Notes: a model not told the origin generated them from the letters alone. Shown: positions 48,937 to 57,500, numbered from the stretch's first letter. The stretch: 64,000 nt of DNA from Oscillospiraceae bacterium (GCA_009778065.1 WRKM01000004.1:1-64000); one strand, 5' to 3'. Program-made: numbers and translations.

Positions 48937-49437
48937 ATGAAAAAAACTAAATCATTTAAATTCATAATTATTATTCTGTTACTTATATTGTTGGTTATTT
49001 TTATACTTGGGTGCATAATTTATTTTTTTAACATCAACGCACCTAAAAAAGAGGCAGATAAAATCATTAATGATTTTTATGAAAATGAGCAAGTATTTAT
49101 TACTATAAAAGATTATTTCTTGAATAACGAGTTTGATTCCATACATGTTTATGTAAATAAAAATAATTTTTCTGAATTAATATTAACTGATGAGGAATAT
49201 GAATGTTTTAATAATGTATTTACTAAATTGAAGCTTATACGAATAGTTTACCATAAAACTGACCATTCGAGCGGATATAGTGATGTAGTTCGATTTGTTT
49301 ATACAATTAAATTTAATTTAGAACATGAGATGGTCTATACGGGAAGTAATGACAGTTTCATTTGGAATAGTTCTGTAACTATAGAAAACATAAATTTAGA
49401 AAATGGATGGCACTTTAATTCTTATGGAGGAGAGTAA
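48937..49437 (+). CDS. Hypothetical membrane-anchored protein
   Basis: 166 residues. An N-terminal helix of repeated Ile/Leu (IIIILLLILLVIFILG) is followed by a soluble domain. AGGAGG precedes the ATG. AT-rich like the previous gene and of similar topology, but no clear sequence similarity between the two. Not recognised. Confidence 0.6.
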   Translation: MKKTKSFKFIIIILLLILLVIFILGCIIYFFNINAPKKEADKIINDFYENEQVFITIKDYFLNNEFDSIHVYVNKNNFSELILTDEEYECFNNVFTKLKLIRIVYHKTDHSSGYSDVVRFVYTIKFNLEHEMVYTGSNDSFIWNSSVTIENINLENGWHFNSYGGE

Positions 49438-49443
49438 AAAAAC

Positions 49444-49848
49444 ATGACTATCCGCACGGCACGGACATCAGATTTTGATATAATTAATGAACACGAAAAA
49501 TGGCTTGACAAAGCAACTTTGTCTAAGAAAATCACCGACGGAAAAGTTTACGTAGTTTACAGTGGCGACAAGTTCGTCGGTTGGCTTAGATACGGGCTTT
49601 TTGGGGATAATATTCCGTTTATGTACATGTTAAATTTGTTGGAATCGCACCAAAGAAAAGGCATAGGTCGAAAGTTAGTTGAATTTTGGGAGGAGGAAAT
49701 GTGCAAAAAAGGCTATAAACTCGTGATGACTTCAGCCGCCTCAAACGAGAATGCGCAGCACTTTTACACCAAACTCGGCTATAAAGCAATCGGTAGTTTT
49801 TCATTGAAAAATGACCCGCTTGAAATTATGTTTCAGAAATTTATTTGA
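49444..49848 (+). CDS. GNAT N-acetyltransferase
   Basis: 134 residues. The acetyl-CoA motif is QRKGIGRKLVEFWEEEM, followed by AQHFYTKLGYK. Substrate unknown. It is a paralogue of the gene at 52.9 kb; both share RYxLFxDNxPF and a GYKxVMTS segment. The stop lies just before the next start. Confidence 0.85.
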   Translation: MTIRTARTSDFDIINEHEKWLDKATLSKKITDGKVYVVYSGDKFVGWLRYGLFGDNIPFMYMLNLLESHQRKGIGRKLVEFWEEEMCKKGYKLVMTSAASNENAQHFYTKLGYKAIGSFSLKNDPLEIMFQKFI

Positions 49849-49859
49849 TAGGAAAAATT

Positions 49860-51413
49860 ATGTTTAACTATATACTAACCCGCTCAAAACGCCGCACAAT
49901 CGCAATCTATGTCCGTAACGGCACAGTCGATGTCCGCGCCCCCATGAGAACCTCAAAGCGCGAAATCGATAAGTTTGTGCAGTCTAAGGAAAAGTGGATT
50001 AATGACAGATTGGCGGAGTATAACAGGCAACAGGAAAAACGTGATGAATTTGTGCAAAATAATGCCGCTTTTATTCCGCAGTTGAAAACAGAATACATCG
50101 CAAAAGCAAAATCATATATTCCCGCACGAGTAACGCATTTTTCAAAGCTGATGAATGTCACGCCGCTCGCCGTAAAAATCAACTCTGCGAAAACTCGCTG
50201 GGGGAGTTGCAGCGTGCAAAAAAGCATCAATTTTTCATGGCGGCTGATTATGGCTGATGACGATGTGATTGATTATGTTGTTGTTCATGAGTTGGCGCAT
50301 ATAACCGAAATGAATCACTCGCAGAGGTTCTGGAAAATCGTTGAAAATATACTGCCTGATTATAAAACACGGCAGTTGAAATTAAAAAAGTTACAGAAAA
50401 CTTTATCTGTGCAGGATTGGGATTATGATGCGGAAAAAGATGTTTCCGATGAAGCGGTTCAAGAAAACCCAAAACAAGATTACGCCGCTTGCGGAGCGGG
50501 TTCTGAACCGAAAGTTGAAACAAAAGTGCAATATCACTACGCTCATTATAAAACTATCCTCTCGCCGAAAAACGGCATGAACCTTTATCGCGGTTGTACC
50601 CACGGTTGCATCTATTGCGACAGCCGTAGTGCGTGTTATCAAATGAAGCACGATTTTGAGGACATTGAAGTCAAGCAGAACGCCGTGAAGATTTTGGAAT
50701 CGCAACTTCGGCGAAAACGCACACCTTGCATGATTGGTACGGGTGCGATGTGCGACCCGTACATTCACCTTGAAGAGGAACTTACACTCACGCGGCAATG
50801 CTTAGAACTCATCGAGCGGTATGGGTTCGGGTTGGCGATTCTGACTAAATCAAACCGTATTATGCGAGACATCGACCTTTTGTACAGCATTAATGCAAAC
50901 TCAAAGTGTGTTGTGCAGATGACATTGACAACTCTCGATGAAGAAATGTGCAAAATTTTAGAGCCTGATGTATCGACTACTGCGGAGCGATTCGAGGTGC
51001 TGAAAATCATGCAGAAAGCCGGAATACCAACCGTTGTGTGGCTCTGCCCGATTTTGCCTTTTATCAACGACACTGAGGAAAATTTGCGCGGGATTCTCGA
51101 TTATTGCATTGATGCCGGGGTGCGAGGGATTATGAATTTCGGTTTTGGTACGACCATGCGTGAGGGTAGCCGGGATTATTTCTACAGAAAATTAGACGAG
51201 CATTTTCCGACAGACGGCCGCCGTCCCGGTATGAAGCAGAAATATATCAAGACATTCGGCAACTCTTACGAGTGTCCAAGCCCGAACAGTAGCCGCCTGT
51301 GGCGGATTTTCTCGGATGTATGCCGAAAAAACGGGATTTTATACAAAACAAAAGATGTGTTTGAGTATATGAACAAATTTGAGTCTAAAGCGACACAGCT
51401 TTCGTTATTTTGA
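49860..51413 (+). CDS. YgjP-type metallopeptidase fused to SplB-like radical SAM domain
   Basis: 517 residues from the ATG at 49860 (AGGAAAA upstream). Residues 1-185 match the YgjP/DUF45 zinc metallopeptidase fold: TRWGSCSVQKSINFSWRL, then VVVHELAHITEMNHSQRFW with HExxH and the distal His. After a 45-residue linker, residues about 230-517 form a radical SAM domain of the SplB/Rv2578c type (COG1533) with NLYRGCTHGCIYCDSRSACY, whose CxxxCxxC binds the cluster. Both halves look catalytically intact and are in one frame. The two families normally occur as separate proteins. The join may be a functional fusion or a chance one in an island full of junctions. Confidence 0.85.
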   Translation: MFNYILTRSKRRTIAIYVRNGTVDVRAPMRTSKREIDKFVQSKEKWINDRLAEYNRQQEKRDEFVQNNAAFIPQLKTEYIAKAKSYIPARVTHFSKLMNVTPLAVKINSAKTRWGSCSVQKSINFSWRLIMADDDVIDYVVVHELAHITEMNHSQRFWKIVENILPDYKTRQLKLKKLQKTLSVQDWDYDAEKDVSDEAVQENPKQDYAACGAGSEPKVETKVQYHYAHYKTILSPKNGMNLYRGCTHGCIYCDSRSACYQMKHDFEDIEVKQNAVKILESQLRRKRTPCMIGTGAMCDPYIHLEEELTLTRQCLELIERYGFGLAILTKSNRIMRDIDLLYSINANSKCVVQMTLTTLDEEMCKILEPDVSTTAERFEVLKIMQKAGIPTVVWLCPILPFINDTEENLRGILDYCIDAGVRGIMNFGFGTTMREGSRDYFYRKLDEHFPTDGRRPGMKQKYIKTFGNSYECPSPNSSRLWRIFSDVCRKNGILYKTKDVFEYMNKFESKATQLSLF

Positions 51414-51431
51414 AAGCAGAAAGGTGAAATT

Positions 51432-52211
51432 ATGCTCGGAATTTATTTTAGCGGAACAGGCAATACGCGCTATGCGGTTGAGCGGTTTGTGACAGTAATC
51501 GACAGTACGTCAAATTCGCTCTCAATCGAAGACAACGGCGTTCTAAGCGAACTCACAAAGCATGAGATATTCGTGTTCGGTTTTCCTGTTTATTACAGCA
51601 ATATCCCGAAAATCGCAAAGGACTTTATAATCGAAAACAAGGCTTGTTTCAAAGGCAAGAAAGTTTTCATTATCGCCACAAAAGGCTTGTTTAATGCGTT
51701 TGGCGTTGGTCATGCAAAAAGAATGTTTAAAGACTGCGGCGCGGAATTTATCGGAAGTTCGCAGTTTAATATGCCCGATAATATTCGGGACTTGAAGATT
51801 ATGGAAGTCGCTTTTGATTACAGCAAAGACGGAAAAATGCTCGAAAAAGCCGATAGGAAAATCGTAAAAGCCGCCGAGAAATTCAAAGCGGGTAAGCGGC
51901 AGAAAAGCGGCTTGAATCCGCTGAATTATATAATTGGTTTTTTCTTGAAAATCCTGCGGTTTTATCCCAAAACAGATAGTTATATTTCCGCGCCGAAAGT
52001 TGACATCGGGAAATGTAACGGTTGCGGTTTATGTGCGGAGTTATGCCCGATGAAAAACTTGAAAATCACTGACAGCAAGGTAGTATCGGGTAGCAAGTGT
52101 ACTGTATGTTATCGGTGTTTCGGAAATTGTCCGACACAGGCGCTGACGGTGTTGGGAGATAAGGTTTATGGGCAGTATGTGTTTGAAAAGGAAATGCGGG
52201 AGGAAGATTGA
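51432..52211 (+). CDS. EFR1-type flavodoxin-ferredoxin protein
   Basis: 259 residues. The N-terminal flavodoxin-like domain starts YFSGTGNTRYAVE (FMN phosphate loop). The C-terminus has two [4Fe-4S] motifs, CNGCGLCAELCPM and CTVCYRCFGNCPTQ. Proteins of this type are predicted small electron carriers; partners are unknown. It might reduce the radical SAM enzyme encoded just upstream. Confidence 0.85.
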   Translation: MLGIYFSGTGNTRYAVERFVTVIDSTSNSLSIEDNGVLSELTKHEIFVFGFPVYYSNIPKIAKDFIIENKACFKGKKVFIIATKGLFNAFGVGHAKRMFKDCGAEFIGSSQFNMPDNIRDLKIMEVAFDYSKDGKMLEKADRKIVKAAEKFKAGKRQKSGLNPLNYIIGFFLKILRFYPKTDSYISAPKVDIGKCNGCGLCAELCPMKNLKITDSKVVSGSKCTVCYRCFGNCPTQALTVLGDKVYGQYVFEKEMREED

Positions 52212-52213
52212 CG

Positions 52214-52336
52214 ATGTGGAAATGCCCTAAATGTAATCGTGAATTTAAGAATACAGGACAAGACCACTTAACAAATCGCTTCCGTATGAAATCATAGCCG
52301 AAATCACACGTTGGCGGGTATCGCTTATAGAAGAAA
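52214..52336 (+). pseudogene. Remnant of a zinc-ribbon/DUF1801-type gene, middle deleted
   Basis: The start reads MWKCPKCNREFKNTGQDH, the N-terminus of a Clostridial zinc-ribbon plus DUF1801 family. It then breaks off, and in another frame LPYEIIAEITRWRV follows, which resembles the C-terminal end of the same family. About 120 bp remain, so most of the gene is gone while both ends stay. Confidence 0.5.
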
Positions 52337-52347
52337 GTAGGTTTACC

Positions 52348-52881
52348 ATGCCCAAAAAGTTACGAAAAACCCTCGGCGATGTCAACGCACCGTCAACTAT
52401 CGCACTTCGAGAGCTGATTGACACCCAAAGCAAGGACACAATCCGTAAGTGGTGTCTTGAATACGCCGAGAATAAACTTCTGCCGATTTTTGAGAAGCAC
52501 TGCCCCGGCGACAAACGCCCTCGAAATGCCGTAAACGCCGCTCGCGACTACATTGAAGGCAAGGTGAAATTTCCTGTTGTCAAGAAGAACATACTCAACG
52601 AATGTCATCAAGCGGCACGAGAACTTGACAATAATCCGATTGCACAAACGGCGGCTCGTGGTGTTGGGCAGGGTTCGGCGGTGGTTCACACGCTGACACA
52701 TTCGCTGGGGTTGTTCTTTTACGCGGCGGCGGCAGTCGCTTATGAGCGTGTCGGGCTTGAAGCGACCGATGAGGTTTACGCCGCAATCGCAGAGGAAGTC
52801 TGCCTTGATTATACCGCCGCTTTGCGTGAAATCGCAGTTGCAAACGAGCCGAACCCTGTTAAATTAAAATGGAATTGTTGA
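52348..52881 (+). CDS. Putative immunity protein (Imm-5-like)
   Basis: 177 residues, helical, with ECHQAARELDNNPIAQTAARG and HTLTHSLGLFFYAAAAVAYERVG. It resembles a family annotated as putative polymorphic-toxin immunity protein in Clostridia. No toxin gene is adjacent, so it could be an orphan immunity gene. The first 85 bp of this gene recur in degenerate form at 55.7 kb. Confidence 0.55.
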   Translation: MPKKLRKTLGDVNAPSTIALRELIDTQSKDTIRKWCLEYAENKLLPIFEKHCPGDKRPRNAVNAARDYIEGKVKFPVVKKNILNECHQAARELDNNPIAQTAARGVGQGSAVVHTLTHSLGLFFYAAAAVAYERVGLEATDEVYAAIAEEVCLDYTAALREIAVANEPNPVKLKWNC

Positions 52882-52894
52882 CGGAGGTATGCAG

Positions 52895-53314
52895 ATGTTT
52901 GAAGTCAAATATGCAACCGAAAACGACAAGCCCTTTTGGTTCACGCTCGACAAGCATCTCAGCGAGAGTGAGTTTGCATTGAAAGTCCGTGACAGGCGCG
53001 GTTACATCATCAGCGACGGCGGCAAACCCATCGGAATCATGCGGTATAATCTGTTTTGGGATAATACTCCGTTTTTGACTCTCATTTACATTACTGAATC
53101 CTGTCAAAGACAGGGTTTCGGCAGACAGGCAATGCTCCATTGGGAGGACGAAATGCGAACGCTCGGCTATAAAATGGTAATGACCTCCACGCAAGCTGAT
53201 GAACAGGCACAGCATTTTTATCGGAAACTCGGATACGTTGATAAGGGTTGTTTAGTTTTGGACGGTACGCCGTTTGAACAGCCGCCCGAAATTATTATGA
53301 TAAAGGTTTTATAG
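52895..53314 (+). CDS. GNAT N-acetyltransferase
   Basis: 139 residues. The start is the second ATG (52895), correctly spaced from GGAGG; the track ATG is too close. The acetyl-CoA motif is QRQGFGRQAMLHWEDEM, then AQHFYRKLGY. Paralogue of the gene at 49.4 kb. Substrate unknown. Confidence 0.85.
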   Translation: MFEVKYATENDKPFWFTLDKHLSESEFALKVRDRRGYIISDGGKPIGIMRYNLFWDNTPFLTLIYITESCQRQGFGRQAMLHWEDEMRTLGYKMVMTSTQADEQAQHFYRKLGYVDKGCLVLDGTPFEQPPEIIMIKVL

Positions 53315-53372
53315 AAATATGGAGAATCGTCATATGGCAGAATCATTAAAAAGTGTCGGGAGGTCATGCGTT

Positions 53373-53551
53373 ATGAACTTTTTTGAAATCGTAAAAAAGC
53401 CGCGCTTGAAGCACTCGGTGTCCCTGCCGGGTATCGGTTGCGTGCTGTGTTGCCGATTGGAAAACCGGAGGTCGAGGGAAAGCCGCGTGAGAAATTGCCG
53501 TTTAATGAGCGGGTTAGTTATGGGAAGTTTGGGGAGGGGAAAGACACATGA
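53373..53551 (+). pseudogene. Nitroreductase-family remnant, middle deleted
   Basis: The start MNFFEIVKK is the typical N-terminus of nitroreductase-family flavoproteins. It continues, in the next frame, as KKAALEALGVPAGYRL and KPREKLPFNERVSYGKFG, the typical C-terminus. The two parts meet at GTAAAAAAGCC, where the A run could be microhomology. Roughly 60 of the usual 170-200 codons remain. The stop overlaps the next start. Confidence 0.6.
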
Positions 53552-53991
53552 ACGTCATAATTAGAAAAGCAGAGACTTCAGATATACCGCAAATACTTGA
53601 TTTATACGCCGAACTGCAACCTCTCGACACGCTAATTGAGGAAAGCATGGCACGCTCTGTTTTTGAACAGGCGAATAAATGTGGCGTTACTTATTTCGTT
53701 GCCGATATAGACGGACGAATTGCGGGAACTTGTTATATCGCAATAATTCCGAATATCACAAGGCAATGTTCGCCTATTGGATTTATTGAAAACGTAGTCA
53801 CTTCCGGCGACTATCGCCGACTTGGAATCGGTCGCAAACTAATGGATTCGGCAGTTGAATTTGCAAGAGAATGTGACTGTTACAAAGTTACATTACAAAG
53901 TGGAATTAAGCGTGAAGAAGCTCACAAATTCTACGAATCGGTAGGATTTGACGGGGATTCAAAGAGAGGGTTTGAGATTAGGTTAAAATGA
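53548..53991 (+). CDS. GNAT N-acetyltransferase
   Basis: 147 residues. IENVVTSGDYRRLGIGRKLMDSAVEFA is the acetyl-CoA region and EAHKFYESVGFDG the C-terminal beta-bulge segment. Substrate unknown. Overlaps the nitroreductase remnant by four bases and the next ORF start. Confidence 0.88.
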   Translation: MNVIIRKAETSDIPQILDLYAELQPLDTLIEESMARSVFEQANKCGVTYFVADIDGRIAGTCYIAIIPNITRQCSPIGFIENVVTSGDYRRLGIGRKLMDSAVEFARECDCYKVTLQSGIKREEAHKFYESVGFDGDSKRGFEIRLK

Positions 53992-54047
53992 GTAAGGAGG
54001 ATACCCGAAGAATTGGCGAATTTAATTTTTTGATATGGAGGCTCATC

Positions 54048-54710
54048 ATGAATTATAAAAAAGAACAACTCGAAGAAGCCCACATCGCGCTTTTATCAAC
54101 GCTCAAGAAATGCGAGAAAATCGACACGTCTACTTTCGGCAAATCGCAGAAGACGTTGCTTGAGCGACGAATCAGAGCGTTACGGTTGGCTTTGGAATTG
54201 ATAGAGAAAGAAAGAGGTGATAACACTCATAAAGCGTTTTCAGCTTTATATGGAGATAACCCGCAAATACTTATATTAGGAACATTCCCGTCTGTAAAAT
54301 CACGGGAAAGCAACGGATATTACGGCAATCCCCAAAACCAATTCTGGCGTATAATCGCTGAGATTTTTAGCGAGAAAATTGATTTCGATGATTACGAGCA
54401 AAAGAAAGCGATGATTTTCAAACATGGAATAGCTTTATGGGATACATTGATAAGCTGTGAAATAAAAGGTTCGGCAGATACGAACATAAAAAACGAAGTC
54501 GGTAACACAGAAATCCCTGTATTTGTGAAATATTTCAATATAAATAAAGTGTTGTTTAACAGCAAAAAAGCATTTAATTTTTATTGCAGATATAACGGTC
54601 TTGAAAGCCTGAAAGATATTGAATATCACATTATGCCCTCAACAAGTTCCGCTTATGCAGGAATGAATTTCAAGGAGAAGGTTTCTGTGTGGAGAGAAAA
54701 ATTAACGTAG
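54048..54710 (+). CDS. DNA-deoxyinosine/uracil glycosylase-like protein with helical N-terminal extension
   Basis: 220 residues from the ATG at 54048 (GGAGG upstream). Residues 1-57 form a helical segment (YKKEQLEEAHIALLSTLKKCEK...), like a small stand-alone Firmicutes protein. From about 62 on the uracil-DNA-glycosylase superfamily fold follows: ILGTFPSVKSRESNGYYGNPQNQFW and the C-terminal PSTSSAYAGMNFKEKV. This family removes deaminated bases. The extension is not usual and may be another island fusion. Its last 85 bp are repeated at 61.6 kb. Confidence 0.75.
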   Translation: MNYKKEQLEEAHIALLSTLKKCEKIDTSTFGKSQKTLLERRIRALRLALELIEKERGDNTHKAFSALYGDNPQILILGTFPSVKSRESNGYYGNPQNQFWRIIAEIFSEKIDFDDYEQKKAMIFKHGIALWDTLISCEIKGSADTNIKNEVGNTEIPVFVKYFNINKVLFNSKKAFNFYCRYNGLESLKDIEYHIMPSTSSAYAGMNFKEKVSVWREKLT

Positions 54711-54789
54711 CGATTTACCCGCTAAACAAAAGCCCCTTTGTCAACAGCAATAATTCATTAACAGCGGGGGAAAAGAGAAAGGAATCACT

Positions 54790-54885
54790 ATGAACCAAAA
54801 CCACGAAATCTATTTATTCGGTATGGTTACTAAAACTAACGGCTTTGCAACCCTATGTTGCGAAAATGCAAATGCAGGTTGGTAG
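54790..54885 (+). pseudogene. Truncated N-terminus of a probable carbohydrate kinase
   Basis: A good RBS (AAAGGAA) precedes MNQNHEIYLFGMVTKTNGF, which resembles the N-terminus of PfkB/ribokinase-like proteins. After about 19 residues the similarity ends and a stop follows 12 codons later. The assignment rests on a short segment. Confidence 0.35.
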
Positions 54886-54947
54886 AACGCAACTTAATTT
54901 TTGGGATATAATAAAATTACCAAATTTATAAAAAGGAGTTTTTTATT

Positions 54948-55490
54948 ATGAGTTTTTCTGAAAATCTTAAAAAAATAAGAATGGAAAAAAATCTTTCACA
55001 AGAACAATTGGCGGAAATGACAGGCGTGTCAAGGCAGGCGGTTTCCAAATGGGAACAGGGCAACGGTTATCCCGAAACTGAAAAATTAATTAATATTGCA
55101 AAAACATTAGACGTATCGTTGGACACATTGTTGCTTGACAAATTATGCGTTAAAGAGACTAAAGAGCAAAATCAACCTTTTTATACCGGAGAAAGAAGAA
55201 TCACTATCCGGTCCGGCGAAACTATGTCCTCTTACTATAAGTTTTCAATTCAAAAAAATTATTTTCCGGGTAAAAACGGACCCAAATACGCTCTTTGCGG
55301 TACAGACAAGAGCGGCTTTTTTGGGGACAACCTCGATTCCTTAGGCTGGTATGCTTCACAGGAAGATGCACAGAAAGAGTTAAGTGAAATATACAAAGCT
55401 ATATTGGACGGAGAATCGGTGTATGAGATTAAATATCATGCAAAAGTAAAGGTTAAAGCATTTGGTGTATTTCTTGATAACGAAGAATAG
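54948..55490 (+). CDS. XRE-family transcriptional regulator
   Basis: 180 residues. N-terminal Cro/C1-type HTH (LSQEQLAEMTGVSRQAVSKWEQGNGYP) is followed by a C-terminal domain with no recognised function. It has a strong RBS (AAAAAGGAG) and a TATAAT box (54907-54912) without a clear -35. It may regulate island genes; targets are unknown. Confidence 0.85.
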   Translation: MSFSENLKKIRMEKNLSQEQLAEMTGVSRQAVSKWEQGNGYPETEKLINIAKTLDVSLDTLLLDKLCVKETKEQNQPFYTGERRITIRSGETMSSYYKFSIQKNYFPGKNGPKYALCGTDKSGFFGDNLDSLGWYASQEDAQKELSEIYKAILDGESVYEIKYHAKVKVKAFGVFLDNEE

Positions 55491-55503
55491 GAGGATATAA
55501 ACT

Positions 55504-55692
55504 ATGTCAAACTGTAAAGAAAACAAATCAATGAAATGCCCGTGTACATATTCATGTTCACGGCGCGGCAAATGTTGCGAATGTGTAGCATATCACACAG
55601 GTTCGGGCGAGTTCCCCGCTTGCTTTTTCTCGGAAGCGGTAGAACGGCAATACGACCGCAGTTTTGCGGCGTTGGTTAAGGATAGGAAGTAG
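55504..55692 (+). CDS. Cys-rich DUF6485-type small protein
   Basis: 62 residues with CPCTYSCSRRGKCCECVAYH. It shares the pattern C-x-C...GKCC-x-C-V and a C-terminal FPACFF with the protein at 60.55 kb. Metal-binding is likely from the Cys content; the role is unknown. Confidence 0.7.
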   Translation: MSNCKENKSMKCPCTYSCSRRGKCCECVAYHTGSGEFPACFFSEAVERQYDRSFAALVKDRK

Positions 55693-55699
55693 GTTTATC

Positions 55700-55976
55700 A
55701 TGCCTAAAAACCACGAAAAACCCTTGGCGATGTCAATGCACCGTCAACCATCGCAACTCGAAAAGAATTAATAAACTACTGCTTGACATTCCCCGCCGCC
55801 TATGAGGATTGCCCATTCGAGAGCGACTCAGCCATTCCGATAACGGAAAGTGGGTACTCATACGGCACAGGGCGAACAGAAAAGGCTTCGCTCACATTTA
55901 TGAGCGAAACGGCAAACTCTGTATAAATCTGAAATGCGAACCGCACGAACAAATAAACGCGAAAGGGGTGACCGCA
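55700..55976 (+). pseudogene. Chimeric remnant: immunity-gene 5' end joined to a frameshifted MmcQ gene
   Basis: The first ~75 bp repeat the start of the immunity gene at 52.35 kb (MPKxx..KTLGDVNAPST in shifted frames). They then pass into an MmcQ/YjbR gene: RKELINYCLTFPAAYEDCPF in one frame and, after a one-base loss near 55830, NGKWVLIRHRANRKGFAHIY in another. The MmcQ C-terminal half is missing. The second frame runs into the following gene, explaining the over-long track ORF at 55809. Confidence 0.7.
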
Positions 55977-57287
55977 ATGCTATTTAATTTTCCCGAAGAA
56001 CGTAACCGAATCGAATACAAATCTCAAGTACCGGACGATTTTGAGGAAACCGTAGTGGCGTTACTCAACTATTCCGAGGGCGGCGAGATATACGTTGGCA
56101 TTGACGATAAGGCGAAAGCCATTGTCGGCGTGGAAAATCTCGACCTTGTCCAGAGGCAGATTACCGACAGAATCAAGAACAACATTCGACCGCACACGCT
56201 CGGTCTGTTTGATATTCTTATAGAAAAGATTGACAGCGTTGGGGTCATTAAGGTTGTCGTTTCCAGCGGCATTGACAAGCCGTATTATTTACGTAGAAAA
56301 GGAATGTCCCCGGAGGGCTGTTTTATCCGCATTGGCAGTTCCAACCAACATATGACCAAAGAGCAAATAGAAGCGATGTACGCCAAGCGCATACCGCTTC
56401 ACCTGAGCAATATGCGTTCTCCAAGGCAAAATCTCGCATTCAAGCAGCTTGAGATTTACTATTCCGAGCAGAAGCTGAAATTCAACGATGAATTCTTAGC
56501 CTCGTTGGACTTGCTTGACAATGGCGGGCGGTTCAATTACGCCGCCTATCTTTTGGCGGACGAAAACGGTGTGTCAATCAAGGTTGCTAAATATGCGGGA
56601 ACGACAAAAGTAGACTTGGTTGAAAATGAGGAATACGGTTATCGTTGCCTTATTACGGCGACGAATCGCGTTTTGGAAAAACTCCGAGTGGAGAACAAGA
56701 CGTTTGCGAAAGTTACTGCCCAAAAAAGACTTGAGCGGCAGATGGTTGACGAACTCGCTCTGAAAGAAGCCGTCATCAACGCTATCGTCCATAACGACTA
56801 CAGCCGTGAAGTGCCTCCGGTGGTGGAAATTTTCTCCGACAGAATCACCATCACATCCTATGGCGGATTGCCGCAGGGACTCAGCCGCGAGAACTTTTTC
56901 CGTTGCCGCTCCATGCCGCGTAACCGTGAACTTATGAGGGTATTTAAGGATGTCGACCTCGTGGAGCAGCTCGGCTCCGGTATGAGCCGAATTCTTGATG
57001 TTTACGACCAGTCGATTTTTACCTTCGAAGACAATTTTTTGATTGTGTCATTTCCGTTCGCAGAAGGTTTTACGTTGCCACATGGCAATGTAAATGGCAA
57101 CGGAACTGAAGAGGTAATTTTGAATTGCGTCCGGCAAAACCCAAAATTCACATTAGAAAAAATTGCCGAGAATACCGGTTTCTCAAAGCGAACAGTGTCT
57201 CGACAAATGAAAACGCTCCAAGAAGCCGGCATTATCCGGCGAGTAGGCTCATCTAAAACCGGGTATTGGGAATTTATTCAGGAGTGA
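55977..57287 (+). CDS. AlbA_2/HATPase/HTH putative transcriptional regulator
   Basis: 436 residues from the ATG at 55977 (AAAGGGGTG upstream). The Schlafen-type AlbA_2 domain (EYKSQVPDDFEETVVALLNY, GGEIYVGIDDKAKAIVGV) is followed by an HATPase-like region (LKEAVINAIVHNDYS, LGSGMSRILDVYD). A C-terminal winged helix (TLEKIAENTGFSKRTVSRQ) completes the COG2865 architecture. Members act as regulators or nucleic-acid binding proteins, sometimes in defence islands. The target here is unknown. Confidence 0.8.
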   Translation: MLFNFPEERNRIEYKSQVPDDFEETVVALLNYSEGGEIYVGIDDKAKAIVGVENLDLVQRQITDRIKNNIRPHTLGLFDILIEKIDSVGVIKVVVSSGIDKPYYLRRKGMSPEGCFIRIGSSNQHMTKEQIEAMYAKRIPLHLSNMRSPRQNLAFKQLEIYYSEQKLKFNDEFLASLDLLDNGGRFNYAAYLLADENGVSIKVAKYAGTTKVDLVENEEYGYRCLITATNRVLEKLRVENKTFAKVTAQKRLERQMVDELALKEAVINAIVHNDYSREVPPVVEIFSDRITITSYGGLPQGLSRENFFRCRSMPRNRELMRVFKDVDLVEQLGSGMSRILDVYDQSIFTFEDNFLIVSFPFAEGFTLPHGNVNGNGTEEVILNCVRQNPKFTLEKIAENTGFSKRTVSRQMKTLQEAGIIRRVGSSKTGYWEFIQE

Positions 57288-57342
57288 GAACAAAAATCGC
57301 TGCTGTGTTTTTCGTTTTGTGGCGACCGAAAGGCGGTGCGGT

Positions 57343-57496
57343 TTGACGCGCCAAGAGCTTATAGACTACTGTTTAACATACCCTGCCGCCTACGAGGACT
57401 ACCCGTCCGATAATGACTCCGCTAATTCCGATGTTGAAACGGCAGGTTGAGATGAATTACGAACTTGTGAAACCGAAATTGGAAAGAAGGAAGTAA
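57343..57496 (+). pseudogene. MmcQ/YjbR remnant, middle deleted
   Basis: The 5' end encodes TRQELIDYCLTYPAAYEDYP and the 3' end, in another frame, LKRQVEMNYELVKPK, i.e. the first 30 and last 20 residues of the intact MmcQ at 58.36 kb. The join is at CCGATG/TTGAAACGG, and GATG occurs at both parent positions in the intact copy, suggesting microhomology-mediated deletion. Confidence 0.75.
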
Positions 57497-57500
57497 AAAC

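Noticed and set aside
52348-52881. Complete toxin-immunity system
   Set aside because: Only an immunity-like gene is present; no toxin ORF was found nearby on either strand.
55809-55976. MmcQ-AlbA fusion protein
   Set aside because: The MmcQ part is frameshifted and lacks its own start; the AlbA gene has its own RBS and ATG at 55977, so the long frame is incidental.
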